Shown here one piece after another: positions 37,830 to 49,949 of a DNA stretch of 64,000 bases (its first letter is position 1; every line of letters starts with the position of its first letter). Position numbers and translations under genes: made by a program. Source of the stretch: Nissolia schottii (Eukaryota; Streptophyta; Magnoliopsida; Fabales; Fabaceae); NCBI GenBank assembly GCA_003254905.1, contig QANU01076562.1:275907-339906 (forward strand). The letters are read 5' to 3'. The notes beneath the pieces were generated by a model, which was not told the origin of the DNA, ran no database searches, and was given only the letters and a program-made list of their open reading frames with translations.

Positions 37830-39560
37830 CTCTTAAAAAAAAGAATGCAGTAAATGCGTCACTATTGTTTCATTATCTTTCCATCACCTTTGCCACAACT
37901 GTTTACCGTGAATGATCTCACGCCCTTCATCCCATTCGACCGGTCGTCAATTTCCTACTTCGTGGCCATTAAATCAATCGGTGTTCCTCACTTAATTGTG
38001 GCACCTTTCTCTTCTTTTGATTTTATTTATTTTTGGTAATATCTGTTTCATTTAGCTTACTTTCTTGCATGTGTTGAGTATTTTTGAGTTAGTTTTTTCT
38101 AATTAATTGGGCTGAAGTTATTTGTTTGGGGTCATTTTGTTAGCTTTTTCTCTTTTTTACACGGTATCCCGATAATCACACCAAACCAATCTAATTGATC
38201 ATGTTTAAATGGTCCAAGTTAAGCACAAAAAAAAAGAAGAGGATTGGACTGGACCCAACCCGACCTCAATAGATATATTTGATTCTAACATACCCACTAC
38301 AACTCAAGTTTTTGTATATGAAAAAACTTTTAACTAAATGACGTTAAAAGAAAGTTTTTTACGCTTATAATTCACCTATACATATGTATCCATACACTAA
38401 ACACTAATAAAGGGAATTTCAGAAGGAAAAAAAAACTGTTATATATATAATATTCTTTTTTTTTTCTTTTCATTTTTACCCTTACTATTACCTCCTTATT
38501 GATAACTAACCATAACGTGTTTCTCATTCAATTTTTTTTTTAAATGGTAACCAACCATTACTTTACACTCTTTTTGTTTTGTCATGTTTATTAAAGAGTT
38601 TTTAATTTTTTTTTTATATTTGCTTAATGAGCACGAAATGCTTGTCAAACTAATTAATAATTTTATAAAGAAAATGCCAAAAAATAACTATCTCTTTAAT
38701 ATTCAACTTTTTTATTTTTAAACTATTTTTTTATTTTTTTTAGTTACTTCTTTTTTATTATAACTTCAAAAGTTATTTTAAATTGTAATTTTTTCTTTTA
38801 CACACACACATATCTATATTAATTTAAGAATAACTCTTTTTTAAAATTGCTTTTAAAAATTCTGTTAAAACATTTTTTTATTCTGATACTATTTTTTGTT
38901 TGTTTTTATAGTGTTTTTTTTAGGTAAAGATCGACTGGTCCCATATCCTTTTATTAGTCCACTTAAACAAAGATAAGATATTATATCTATAAAAGAGTCA
39001 AACATGATTCTAACTGTTTAACACAACGTAGAATCAATCATTAAATTATGAGATTAACTCCTTTTAATTTTTACAATTACTTAATTTTTATTATAACTTG
39101 CAAGTTATTTTAAATTTTTATTTTAAAAAATATGACTTGGATATAACAGTAATTCAATACTTTATAGACACAAGATTTTTGTCATTATCCGTTAGTTAAT
39201 ACATACGACAAGATAGATTTATTTTTTTTTTCCTTTTCATATATCACGAATCTCTCATTATTGCACTTTTTACCTAATTAAACCTTATTTCGAGCACATC
39301 TTTGTTTTGGTTAGTTTATTGCGAGCACGTCTGTTAATAACAAGAACAATTTTTTTTTTGTAAGAACAACGTTATTTTAACGTAATGTGTATGCATAGTC
39401 ATAGACACCTTTACAAAGAGAAGTGCATAAAGTGGTGACTCTTGATGTGCATGAATACTTAAACCTGCAGAATAATAAATTAAAAAAAAAACCTTCGAAT
39501 ACTTTAACGATGATTGCATATAGGCAGTACACGAGTTCTTATTCACCGGGAATTGTTAGC
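37830..39560. other. AT-rich intergenic, no gene recognised
   Basis: AT-rich DNA between the Gypsy fossil and the LEA promoter, with short open frames only. Nothing recognised. Confidence 0.45.
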
Positions 39561-39576
39561 TTACAAAACTGCCACG

Positions 39577-39716
39577 CATGCAGTTGTTAAGATTTTTGCG
39601 ACACACGAGGCAGCTACGTGTAACACGATGAACCCATCCACCCTTGTTAACTCGCCACGCGTGCTGTGGTCTGGCACGTGTCCACAAGCTAGCAGGGCAC
39701 CTAAATCTATTTAAAT
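39577..39716 (+). promoter_or_regulatory. LEA promoter: RY, ABRE/G-box and TATA motifs
   Basis: Upstream of the LEA start lie an RY element CATGCA (39577-39582), an ACGTG core (39616-39620), a strong ABRE/G-box CACGTGTC (39675-39682) and a TATA-like TATTTAAAT (39708-39716). RY plus ABRE is the known arrangement for ABI3/FUS3- and bZIP-driven seed-maturation genes. The TATA box is about 115 bp before the ATG, leaving room for a leader of about 85 bases. Confidence 0.7.
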
Positions 39717-39830
39717 TGATGCAATGACCTGTGCCGTTAGACATAAGAGTGAAAGAAATTAAAGCAAGAGTTAGAAAAACCGAACAAAATACAGAGAGAA
39801 AACAAGGTTGGAGAAATTAAAGAAGGGAAA

Positions 39831-40519
39831 ATGCAGGGAGCAAAGAAGGCCGGAGAGAGCATTAAGGAGACGGCTGCCAACATAGGTGCTTCTGCCCAGG
39901 CAGGCATGGAGAAGACCAAGGCCACCGTCCAAGAGAAGGTATTTCTCTCTTCTTCTTCTTTTTCTAATTATATGAACCATTGTTAATTATTTGGTGATCG
40001 AGCCATGATCCACCAACGTTACTTAGGATTATGGGTGATTTCATTTCATATATGAACTGATGAATGTGTTTTGCGGTTTTGTAAACATAACAGGCAGAGA
40101 GGATGACGGCACGTGATCCTCTCCAGAAGGAGATGGCAACCCAAAAGAAGGAAGACAGGCAAGCCCAAGCCGAGATGCAGAAGCAGGCAGCGCGTGAGCA
40201 CAACGCGGCTGCCAAACAGTCAGCGACGGGCGGGAACATGGGCCTGGGCCAACACACCACTGGGCCTGCCACTGAGACCACCACCACTTACACCCATTCC
40301 GCTACGGGAGGGCAGGGGCAGCCCGTGGGGGCCCACCAGATGTCAGCTATGCCCGGCCACGGAACAGGACAGCCCTTGGGGCATGTTGTTGAGGGAGTGG
40401 TGGGCTCACAACCAATAGGAACGAATACGGGCACGGGCAGGACCACCAGGGCCCATGATACCCGCGTGGGTGGAAATCCAAATGACCCAGGATATGGAAC
40501 TGGTGGTTCTTACACATAA
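39831..40519 (+). CDS. LEA group 1 (LEA_1) seed-maturation protein, GmPM1-like, two exons
   Basis: A small hydrophilic, largely disordered protein that protects membranes and proteins during seed desiccation and water stress. Exons are 39831-39938 and 40094-40519, joined by a 155-bp GT-AG intron in phase 0, giving 177 aa. The N-terminal half ([20 protein letters not shown] and [15 protein letters not shown]) is the LEA_1 domain: lysine- and glutamate-rich, amphipathic and helix-prone, to about residue 75. The C-terminal half is rich in Gly, Thr and His and contains [20 protein letters not shown] and a GTGGSYT end. The layout closely follows soybean GmPM1 (18 kDa seed maturation protein, about 173 aa). 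The exon 1 end sits at the usual place (ATVQEK/AERM). The gene is probably ABA- and seed-regulated, judging from its promoter motifs. It may be GmPM1's close paralogue. Confidence 0.95.
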
Positions 40520-42929
40520 ATAGTTTAATCCCCCCAAAAGTAGTTAAATAAATAATATTAGTAAAAATAATATATAAAAAAAATGCTTAGTTTATGCAGT
40601 TGAGACATGAGCATGGCTTTTGTTCTTGCTCAGTCTCATTTCCTTGTGTCTCCCTTTATCTAAGTTTTTTTTCCCCCTCATGTTATGGTGAGTTGGTTGT
40701 TATGCACCAGTGTGTGTGTTTGTAACGGGGAGCATTTCTGTTCCTGGAGTGGAGTTGTAATTTGAGTTTCCTTACTTTCTTTTCTTAATAATAAATAAAT
40801 GAATGGACGAGTGGTTGTCTAAAATTAGAGCACAGTGGATTTTCAATTTTGATCTATGTCAACAATGAATGGAAGTTCGGTAACGGTTACAAATCGAATG
40901 CTAGATATATGTTGCAACCTGCAACCTTGCTCTGATCTGCCAACTAGAAGTCACATTGGTTTAAAATTTATCTGAAGGAGGACCACATATTTGAACTTCT
41001 GGCTTTATCATACATCAAGCAATATTTTTACGTCGTCCAAAAAAAATAAATATGAACATGCTAAAAAAAAATTTCTTATTTCATAGTTAGTCGATTCAAT
41101 ACGAGTCAAGATTGGATGGTGTTTAATATGCTTACATTTGATTTTAATAAGAACTTTGCTAGCTTGTTCGTGCCACATTACGAAAACAAATTAATATGAA
41201 AATAAGAGAATCTAATCAAAACGTTTCAGAAAATTGTTAGACCAATTCCGAATGGATTGGGTCGAAATATATTCTGAAGCCCATAACGGGTCAACACCCA
41301 AATGAAGTTAGGTCAGGTACATAAGCCGGTCACGATGAGGTATTTGAATCAACTGTCACAACAGATCAAAACCTTAAATCCCCATAAAAAACAAAGAACG
41401 ATATGAAACATTCTCTCCATTAATTTAAGTGTTCATTTTTTATTGTAGAATTTCAAAATATTTAATTTATAATATCTAGGTGTAATTATTTTTTTTTAAT
41501 GTCTAGTTGTATTGTAACATTTATTAGTATAGTGAATGCAAAGAAAATAATAGTTGTGTCAAAAATAAAAATTAATTTATTTTTATGTAGGGATAATTTT
41601 GTTAATTCAATTATTTTACACATTTATCAATATGTTTTTTTGTTTACCTTAGTATGTGAAGTTCTTGATTTTAAACAGTTAAAACAGAAGATGAACTACT
41701 AATAGACTTGAAAGATTAAGAATATATAGAAGGGACCGGATATGAATCATGTGTAAGAACACAACACCCATAAGAGATTAGAACCCTAGGATAAAGAGAA
41801 CTCAAAGTGTAGCAAGTTAATAAGGAATAAATTTCACAATTAAAATTGATGACAAAAGAAAGTTGACTAATAGCCAATATACCTATTTATACCAAAATAT
41901 GAAAACTACTAGATAAGAAAACTAATAAACTAAAATTACTATAGGGATCCAGTTAACTAAAGTCCAAAATACTAACAATAATTACTAAATAAAAACAATG
42001 ACTCAATATATTAAATGGACCCAAAAATCATATGAGCAAACTAGCTTATGTCTTTACCTTAGTTAAATGCATACATCTTGGAACTCTATTTATTTATTCA
42101 TTTAACTTGGCATCTAAAATTGACTTTGATTCAGATTCTAAAGTTGACTTTGACTTTTCTATAAAAACCTAACTAGTCCACTAATTCTTGTATCCTTGTT
42201 GCTCGACCTTTTATCCTGTGGTCCCCATTGAGACCCATCTAGACGCAAGAGATATGTGTTTTTTTTAAGATTATACACTCACAAAGATGTTGAATTAACT
42301 TGGGCGTGAAATTGATAGTGTAAATACCCCACAACATACGACTCAGACATTTCACTAAATGGAGCATATATCAGCCTCATCTGCACTTGAAATAGAGTTC
42401 CGAATAATCTCGTTCCTTAATTGAATTAGCTTAGAACAAAAATATAATGAAATGAAATTAAAATAAGACATGTATTAAGTTCGATGTATTCATTTTATAA
42501 TTTCAAAATCAAATAAGTATATAGGGATAATTTTTTTAATCAAGTAACTTAAGGGAAAAAAAACCTGTACATTCATATCAAGAAAAATGCACCATTGTCA
42601 TCGTTTAATTTGAGAATTGGATAAATAAATATAAAAAACTTAACCTAGATTTTTTTTCCTTTTTTTTTCTGGTAAATGCAGTGCATAAAATTTTTTCCCT
42701 TAAAATTATATTTTAAAAAAGGCTCCACTCGGTATAAATCCAAAAAGATAAGAGACTACAAGAGGATAAAAAATTGCCACAAATTCTGGATGATGAGGAT
42801 GAGAGTGAGAGAGCCTTCACATAGAAGGCAAATTTAGCGTCATTGTTTCATTCTAACCATTACCACATAAACTAATAAAAGTCGGTTTCTTTATTTTCTC
42901 ATAGGGATTTTGGATATCTCGAGTGAACT
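40520..42929. other. LEA 3' flank and intergenic
   Basis: The first 200-300 bp is probably the LEA 3' untranslated region (AATAATAAATAAATGAATG near 40787). Beyond it is AT-rich DNA. A stretch at 41740-42290 looks LTR-like in composition, but its ends are not visible. No gene is supported. Confidence 0.4.
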
Positions 42930-43198
42930 TGTGTGGACTAATTTACTCGGAGATATTGTGTTGATCACTTAATGATAAAATTATATTAGTGTCTAATTTT
43001 CAAACTCGTCAAAAAGTTTCAAAACTCTACTGTCAAACATTATTTGATAATTCTATTTTCTAATAATTTAGATTGAGTATAAACTCCTTATTTATAATCA
43101 TAAGTAACTACCTAACTTATCCTATATAATTCTATCTAATCTTATATTTTATACTTAACTGATAAGTTAAAAGATCAATGCTCTTAGAATAATTCTAT
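42930..43198 (-). mobile_element. Left part of an LTR-like arm, split by a later insertion
   Basis: Similar to 49620-49840, sharing blocks such as ACCTATT/TCCTATTTAATT..ATCT and ATTTATAATCATAAGTAACTA. The continuation lies at 46521-46591, on the far side of the inserted element. Similarity is moderate and was judged by eye. Confidence 0.5.
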
Positions 43199-43546
43199 TG
43201 ATGCGAAACTCCAAAAATATAAAGATTCTGAAACTTGAACACACAAACACTCTCCCTATTAAACCCTAAAGAACTTGCCCTTAAAAACGTAGATAATTAG
43301 GATATGAAAAAAAAAGAAACAGAATAAAAATTACAAAGGAATCACATGTTAAATGAGTTTATTTAATTTCTTGATGCAACAAGTTAAGCAAATCACTCAA
43401 TTTACACACAAGGAGATTACTCATTCTCAAAGAAAAAGTTTTCTAAATATAAAACAATCTGAAATTTCATTAATCAAAAGTTGTTCTTGACTGCACTAGT
43501 GTATGAGGTATTTATAACCCCTTACATTAGGTTAAAATTTAAATTA

Positions 43547-44154
43547 GAGTCGTGATTATTACACACCAAGTTATTGCTACCAGGTAATAACAACCCACAA
43601 TGCCTCACCTTTCACATTTCGCGCTCTCTCTCATGACTTTTCTCCTTCAAGAGCTCTTGTAACCTAATTATTTCTTCATCTGTTCCTCTGTTCCTCTGTT
43701 CCTCTGTTTATCTTTTGTTCTGTCCATCTTTATGTTCAAAGTCCATCAAACACTTTCCTTATGTCATATTGTTTAATAAGGTTAGGTCTGAGTTCACAAA
43801 AAGGTTGTGTCTAAGTATAATAAAAGGTTGTGTCTGTTTATTTAAACTGGTTGTGTCTCAAACAACAAAAATGTTAGATCTTTTACTTTGGTAAGGTTAT
43901 GTCTGTTTTCACCAAAAGGTTGTGTCTGACCATAATAAAAGTTTATGTCTCGTTATCTATTATGATTATGTCTGTGGCTTAGACACAACCACTGTGATTA
44001 GTGAAAATGAAAAAACAAAATCTCTAGAGCCAAATTGAGAGAGAATGTGCGGAGATTGTTATATTTGAGGCACGTGGGTGGTTATGGCAAGACAATTAAG
44101 AGTGTGCAAATTTGATTTTGCAAAAATAGCCTAGGTGTGCAAGAATAATTTCCC
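43547..44154. mobile_element. 608-bp Mutator-type MITE in the left LTR
   Basis: It interrupts the left LTR exactly; the right LTR shows the empty site. It is flanked by a perfect 9-bp duplication TTTAAATTA (43538-43546 and 44155-44163), the size made by Mutator-like transposases. The ends are imperfect inverted repeats: the reverse complement of the right end reads GGGAAATTATTCTTGCACACC and the left reads GAGTCGTGATTATTACACACC. No coding capacity. It contains a 23-bp minisatellite and a 9-bp CTGTTCCT(C) repeat near 43679-43706. Confidence 0.85.
43781..43990. repeat. 23-bp minisatellite, 8 units plus a partial ninth
   Basis: Eight consecutive units of exactly 23 bp starting at 43781, each beginning with a form of GTTGTGTCT, then a ninth partial unit from 43965. 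Right after it the motif appears once in reverse complement (AGACACAAC, about 43981-43989). Spacing is strict although the second half of each unit varies. Confidence 0.9.
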
Positions 44155-44445
44155 TTTAAATTAAAGATAAAACAAAAGATAAATATAATTTAAACTAAAG
44201 ATAAGTCTAATTCATATTAAAGACAAGTCCCAGTGTCCCATAACAATAGACCTAAGATTGACCAAATAAAATAAAACAAATTTAACTACTCTAAATACTT
44301 AAAATAAATAAACAAAACACAACTAAAATAAGATAATGACTCAACATGGTCCAAATAAGATAATGTTGTAAAATGTTGAAATCTCCATCTTGTCATCTAA
44401 TTATGTAATGTCCAATTTATATTATTTCCCCCTTTGTACTCATCA

Positions 44446-45878
44446 TTTTTGCCCTCTTCAAAAAGATTCATCCTCGAATCTTCTAATAGTGAAATCAAAC
44501 TCAATTGTCAACTTCAAACACCACATGCTTTCACCCCTCATGCAATTCTTGGGTTGTCAACCCGCTTAACTTTTCAATTATTTCTCGTGCCTTCAAATTC
44601 ATTGCTCTAGCTTTCTCTGTCTTACATCATCAAGAATAACATGTAATAAAGTTTTTGGTACCTTGTTTGAGAATACATCTTCGGATCCTAAATTCTCAAG
44701 AGAAGATTGTTGAAGTTTCACTAGATCAAGATTTACCTCTTTGTGTGATAATGGAGCAGGAGATATCTTGTGACCATTTTCCTTAAAAGAATGTGTTCTT
44801 TGCACCCATAATGTAGCACACGATTATCGCAAATGTTTCATCATGCACAACATCCTCAACATGTTCATCATTATTAGAATAATCTTCCAAATGTGACATA
44901 TCATCATCACCACTAGACTCATCATCATCATCACCTTCAGATTCAGATACTATTTCATTATCCTTAAGGACCATGGTTATTTCGTTTGGGAAATCATATA
45001 TAAAATGACCAAAACTTTGACACTTGAAGCACTCAATTCCACTGAGTCAAAAAGTGGCAGTAGAAGAAGAGGAAGCATAAGTGCCTTTTGAATTGTGCAA
45101 TTGCATATCCTTCTTCTTCCATTTATTCAACACATTTTTCGTTGAATCTGAACATTTATTCCTATTAATGCCTTGTTTGCTATTTTTGAATATAGTCCAA
45201 ACAATCTCCCACTCATCTATCTCATCAATTTACTATTTATCATATGAAATTCAGTTATAAATGTCTTATACATCATCTTCAAAGTTAATATCTTTTCAAC
45301 CATTTACGTAACCTATAAAAGTGTTAGTAAAATAACCTCACTACTTTTCTCATGTGTTTTCACTCAAAAGATATATACTCGTGTTTGCTCTCAAATTAGT
45401 GTTTACCCTATTTGTGTTCAACACTCTTACCTTTTATCTCTCTCGATCACTTTTAGAATGTTGTACTTCAAAAATTAAATCAAACTCAATCAAGGAAACC
45501 CTCCTAATATTTTTTTAACGATAAGAAATGAGAGACCCTAACGAAAAAAGAAAAAAAAAACTCAAGTATGGAAATTGATACAGTAACTAATTTATATGTA
45601 TGAGACTCAAAGGAGAAAAATGTTAAAATGCCTTGAGGCCAAGACAATTATTGCAAATTCACCGACAAGAACACTTGGCCAATATAAAGGAATACTAGGA
45701 ACCAACAATCTTGTTGCAGCACTTGTTACACAACACTTGATTAGAAAATTCACAAACTGCACTTGTCACGTAAACCAAAATTAAATTGTGCTGCACTTCG
45801 CGATTTATTTTTTCAACCGTATCTTTTCTTTGGTTTTGCTTTTTCTATGATATGAATCAAAACAATGGTGATACCAAA
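44446..45878 (-). other. Interior of the nested LTR fossil
   Basis: Gag-side remnant of the element at 43199-46520 plus unrecognised AT-rich sequence. No host gene is seen. Confidence 0.6.
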
Positions 45879-46520
45879 TGATGCGGACCCTAATGATATA
45901 AAAATTGTGAAATTCTAACACATATTTTAACTTAGAATAAAGAATAGAATCAACATCCTCCCTACTAAATCTCTAAGAAGCTTATGCTTAAAAATGTAAG
46001 GATAAGAAAAAAAAAAAAAAAAAAAAACGGGATAGAGATCATACAAGAATCACACCTTAAATGAGTTTATTCAATTTCTTGATCCGACAAGTTAAGCGAA
46101 TCACTTACTTTGCACCGAAGAGATCGCCCTTTGCAAAGAAAAGATTTTCTAAAGAAAAAAAAGCTAAAATTTTATTCATCAAAAGTTGTTCTCGACTACA
46201 CTAGTTTAAGGGGTATTTATAACTTCTTATATTAGGTAAAAATTTAAACTAAAGATAAAACATAAGATAAACTCAATTTAAACTAAAGATAGCCTCACAA
46301 CAGTAGATCTAAGATTGAACTAATAAAATAAAACAAATTTAAATACACTAGGTACTTAAAATAAATAAACAAAATACAATTAAAATAAAATAATGACACA
46401 ACATGATCTGAATAAGATTGAATAAGATAAGATCAATTCTTAGCATGTTGAAAACTCCATCTTGTCTTCTAGTAATATTGTAATGTCCAATTTATTTTTT
46501 GTCCCCTTGTGCATGTATCA

Positions 46521-46591
46521 ATCATATTTAAAAGATAACAGATAACTACTATTTAAATTCTAATTCCTTATTTCTACTCTAGGTTGTAACA
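46521..46591 (-). mobile_element. Right part of the split LTR-like arm
   Basis: It continues the arm broken at 43198. ACTACTATTTAAATTCTAAT and GTTGTAACA correspond to CTACTATTTAAATCCTAAT and CCGTAACA at 49905-49949. A purine-rich tract on the minus strand (GAAGGGGGTGG) lies just outside, as expected next to the start of a 3' LTR. Confidence 0.5.
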
Positions 46592-46794
46592 TTATCCACC
46601 CCCTTCAAATCAATCTTGCACTCAAGATTGAGAAAAAAAATAAAAATAAAAATACAATTTAAATCTTAAAATTAAATTTCTTAAAACTAGTTAATTACAA
46701 AAATAATCCATAGATCCCATTGTTTAAATTGTAAAAAGCTTGTAATGAAATGAGTGTGGCCTAATAATTTCTTTGAAGAGAAATAAGTCATTAG

Positions 46795-48605
46795 AGCATT
46801 TCTAGTAATAGTCTTTTCTTGGATCTCATTTTTGGTCCCACCATTACCTTTTTGTCAGTCACGTTCGCATGCATCATAAAAGACACAACGGACTAAAAGT
46901 GAGACTCTTCACTCTAATAGAAGTGACCAACTTTGATCCTCACTATAGCCCACATGTTTTTTAATACTTTATTTTAATATCTTGTATTATGTTATTTTAC
47001 TTTCAGATTGGAAAAAAAAATATAAAATTAAATTATGGATAAATATTTCCTACAATTTTTTAATTTTAACTTAAAAAAAAAATTCAAACCAATATTTTTC
47101 AACTAAAACTTCGATATATTTGAAAAATATTACATGATTAATAACAATACATAATTAAAACATGACCAAGAATACTGCGTAATTGAAATTCTATAACTAA
47201 AAACTAGCTTTGACAAGCATGGTGAAATTGCCATATATGTTCAACCGAGTTTTTTTTAGCTAGTGGTGTTTTTGCTTATCACGAAGTTGGAAATTTATTT
47301 AGATAAACCTCTCGTTTAGACCAAAAGTTTCCTCACGTAATTGTAACGATGGTATTTCGTGCTCCACATTGTCGTAAGAGGGGAGCAGAGCAAAGTTTTC
47401 TACATGTGTCTTTCTCATGCATCTTCAACAATCATACTATGCAATATGATGCGTGCTCTTATTATCTTCACAAGCTTCTTCTTCTTCCAAAATCATGTTG
47501 GTCCATGTATAATTGCGAAGTGAGCTGGCAACACTCCAAATGCTCGCTCCACATTCTTTCGTTGTCTTTCTTGATCCCGTACAATTAACTTCCGCTTCTC
47601 ACTTTGTGGTTGAGAGATTGTTTTGACTAATGTTGCCCACTTAGGATATATACCAAATGTTAAATAGCACCCCATAGATGTGTACCATTAACAATGTAAT
47701 ATACTTCTAGAGCAAAATCGTTGAGAATTTTGTCAAACATTGGTGAACGGTCTAACACGTTGATACCGTTAATCACCGATGAATATATGTTATGTTTGGA
47801 TGCAAAACGTGTTCTCGCTTGTAACTATATATTATTAATCTATATTATTATTGATCGTTATCTTTTCTTTTATGCAATATATAATAATATTTTATTAATC
47901 TATATTATTATTATACTATTAGTGTTCTTGCATATAATTATATAGACTTTCTTTAAAAAAAAACAGAAAAGAAAAGAGAGAGAGAGAGAGAGAAAATAAA
48001 CAAATTACATTTCATAAATAAAATATTACATACATTAAAAAATATAATCAACTCATACTCATAAAAACATTTTTTTTTAATTTCTAGTACGAGCGAGCTT
48101 AGCGTGAAAGAATTGTTGTTTTTTAGTCATCCCAAAGGTAGCTATCATCATGATTTTACTATCTTCTTCATGTTGCTTCATCATCGTCTCATTCTCCTTA
48201 TCCTTGACTATGGCTACTTTTTCTCTTACGACCAATTGTTTTCATCTGCATTTTTCAAACAATCCCAAAGAGATATATAGTTTCTTTTCTTAGTTGTTGT
48301 GGACTTGAACGTCTCAAGAGTCAAGACATTTTTCTAAAATGATATAACACCCTCATATACATGCTTCTTTGGGTTTTGCTTTACCTTTCCTTTTGGATGC
48401 TTTTGACGCCTTGTGGACGATTTGGAGACTCTACATCGGCATCCTCACCTGTTGGTGTTTCCTTGTTCCAACATCCCAATAATGATTTAAAAGTTGGAAA
48501 GGTGGTTTCTTCTTAATTTCCAGTGCTTGTTTTATAGATTTATTGAGCCAAATGCATTATGTCAGCATTGTTTGAACTGCTCCCTATATATCTTTGGAGA
48601 TACTA
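46795..48605 (-). mobile_element. PIF/Harbinger DNA transposon relic
   Basis: A minus-strand frame at 47493-47675 reads GIYPKWATLVKTISQPQSEK and NVERAFGVLPAHFAIIHGP, the conserved C-terminal part of plant PIF/Harbinger DDE transposases. Upstream conserved words (FDKILNDFALEVYYIVNGTH-like) lie near 47700-47750, with frame breaks between blocks. The segment at 48060-48480 could be the remains of the second Myb-like ORF usual in the family. The left end GAGCATTTCTAGTAATAGTC near 46795 next to TTA is Tourist-like. The right end near 48605 (TTGGAGATACTAC) is a guess. The transposase is not functional. Confidence 0.7.
47974..47994. repeat. (AG)n microsatellite
   Basis: A purine AG run of about 20 bp inside the Harbinger relic. 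Confidence 0.9.
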
Positions 48606-49619
48606 CACATATCGTAGCAACGTACTGTCGAATTTCTAAACATGTTGGTTTATTAAATGTCATTGTTTCTTCATTCCATTTGCCCCTCTTTTGATGACGC
48701 TAGGGTTAATGTTTTCCTAAATGTATTGGCCTTTTAGTCAATACTACTGACAACAACATGATTTGTTGAGACATTCAATCATGCACGCACTTATCAGGAA
48801 TTGATCTTCTTTCCATGACCATTGAAGTTAATTGAATCTAGTCTAGTCCTCCATGAGTGGAAAATTGTAAATGTAGTGAACTCTTAGATCTAACACACCC
48901 CTGCTAAAGGGACCAGGACCCATGCATTTTGCCACATATATTGTTGGAGGTGCTCGCTCTAGATCACTCATAGGTTTTGATATGGGTGATATGACAGGAT
49001 TTGGTCTTGGTCCATTAATTAGTGTTGAACATAAACCTAATTTTGGAGTACTAGTCCCAAATTGCTTCTTCTCTAACAGTAACTCTGGCATGCACAGACT
49101 TAGCAGCGACGTACGGTACTAGTGCATCGCAATGAATAACAAATGGCTAGTTGTCGACCGCTGACCCGCCCCCTTAATTGCCATCTTCTGGTTTCTCTAA
49201 TTTAGAATTAATTAATTAGGATTTTATCCTCTTTTGGCACATTTGTTGTTGTTGTTGATTCCAGATTTGTTTCCATGCCTTCTTTTTTTTTCTTCTTGAT
49301 CTAGTAGTGATGAATCTGCAGCTATTGTTCTTGATTCTTAAATTATTATTGCATCTTCTTCTTCCCTCTCCAGCTCCAAATCTAAACCTTCATATTGAAA
49401 AATTATTGAGAAAATGAGACACATATCTGGTTGATAGTGATGGAGAAATATGATCGAAGATCATCTAATTTGCGGTTGAATTGTGTTGACTCCATACCCA
49501 AAACCATTTTAGCGCTTGGTTGGTTAAGCTCCTCTCTGCCTCTAACGGTCTCTATTCATCCAATGTACCTCTAGCGTTCCAGTATTGTTCAATACAAATG
49601 ATCCACTAGTAACCATTTT
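48606..49619. other. Intergenic, no gene recognised
   Basis: Mixed sequence with two overlapping short open frames around 48840-49120, on opposite strands and without recognisable domains. A gene fragment is possible but not supported. Confidence 0.4.
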
Positions 49620-49949
49620 TCTCATAAAATATAGGGAAAGCTTCTTGAAATTGACGAGTTCCTTCTATGGTAAAAAACTCTCAATGAAAGCACCAATAAT
49701 AAAAATATATTCGAATTTAGTTACCAAACTCCTTAAAACTTATTTGAGTCAAGCCTCAAAATCTCATAAATGTCAACCACTATTTGATTATTCAATTTCA
49801 TAATTACAATCATTAGTAACTAACTAATTAATCCTATTTAATTATATCTTCTACTTAAATGAAAACATAATAATTTTTCCTAAAATAATTTTATATTCTA
49901 TAGCTACTATTTAAATCCTAATAGCTAATTTTAACTCTAAGCCGTAACA
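49620..49949 (-). mobile_element. LTR-like arm related to 42930-43198 plus 46521-46591
   Basis: An uninterrupted counterpart of the arm that the nested element split. It ends CCGTAACA. Its left limit is not defined. Confidence 0.45.

Larger units (their letters stand above)
43199..46520 (-). mobile_element. LTR retrotransposon fossil (Gypsy-like gag remnant), nested
   Basis: Left LTR 43199-44445 (about 630 bp plus a 608-bp MITE) and right LTR 45879-46520 (about 642 bp) both start TGATGCG and end TCA. Read on the minus strand, the bases just inside the right LTR (TGGTATCA) match the initiator-methionine primer-binding site, and a purine tract precedes the left LTR, so the element is minus-oriented. 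The short interior carries a gag remnant with a zinc-knuckle-like CFKCQSFGHF near 45.0 kb and an acidic stretch near 44.9 kb. It is broken and lacks recognisable pol. The two LTRs are clearly diverged, so it is old. Confidence 0.8.

Noticed and set aside
41740-42290. Possible further solo LTR downstream of the LEA gene.
   Set aside because: Only composition and scattered words resemble the LTR at 43.2 kb; ends and target duplication are missing.
43679-43990. Possible CRISPR-like spaced repeats.
   Set aside because: The repeats are strictly tandem with a 23-bp period in a plant transposon. There are no spacers and CRISPR arrays do not occur in nuclear plant DNA.
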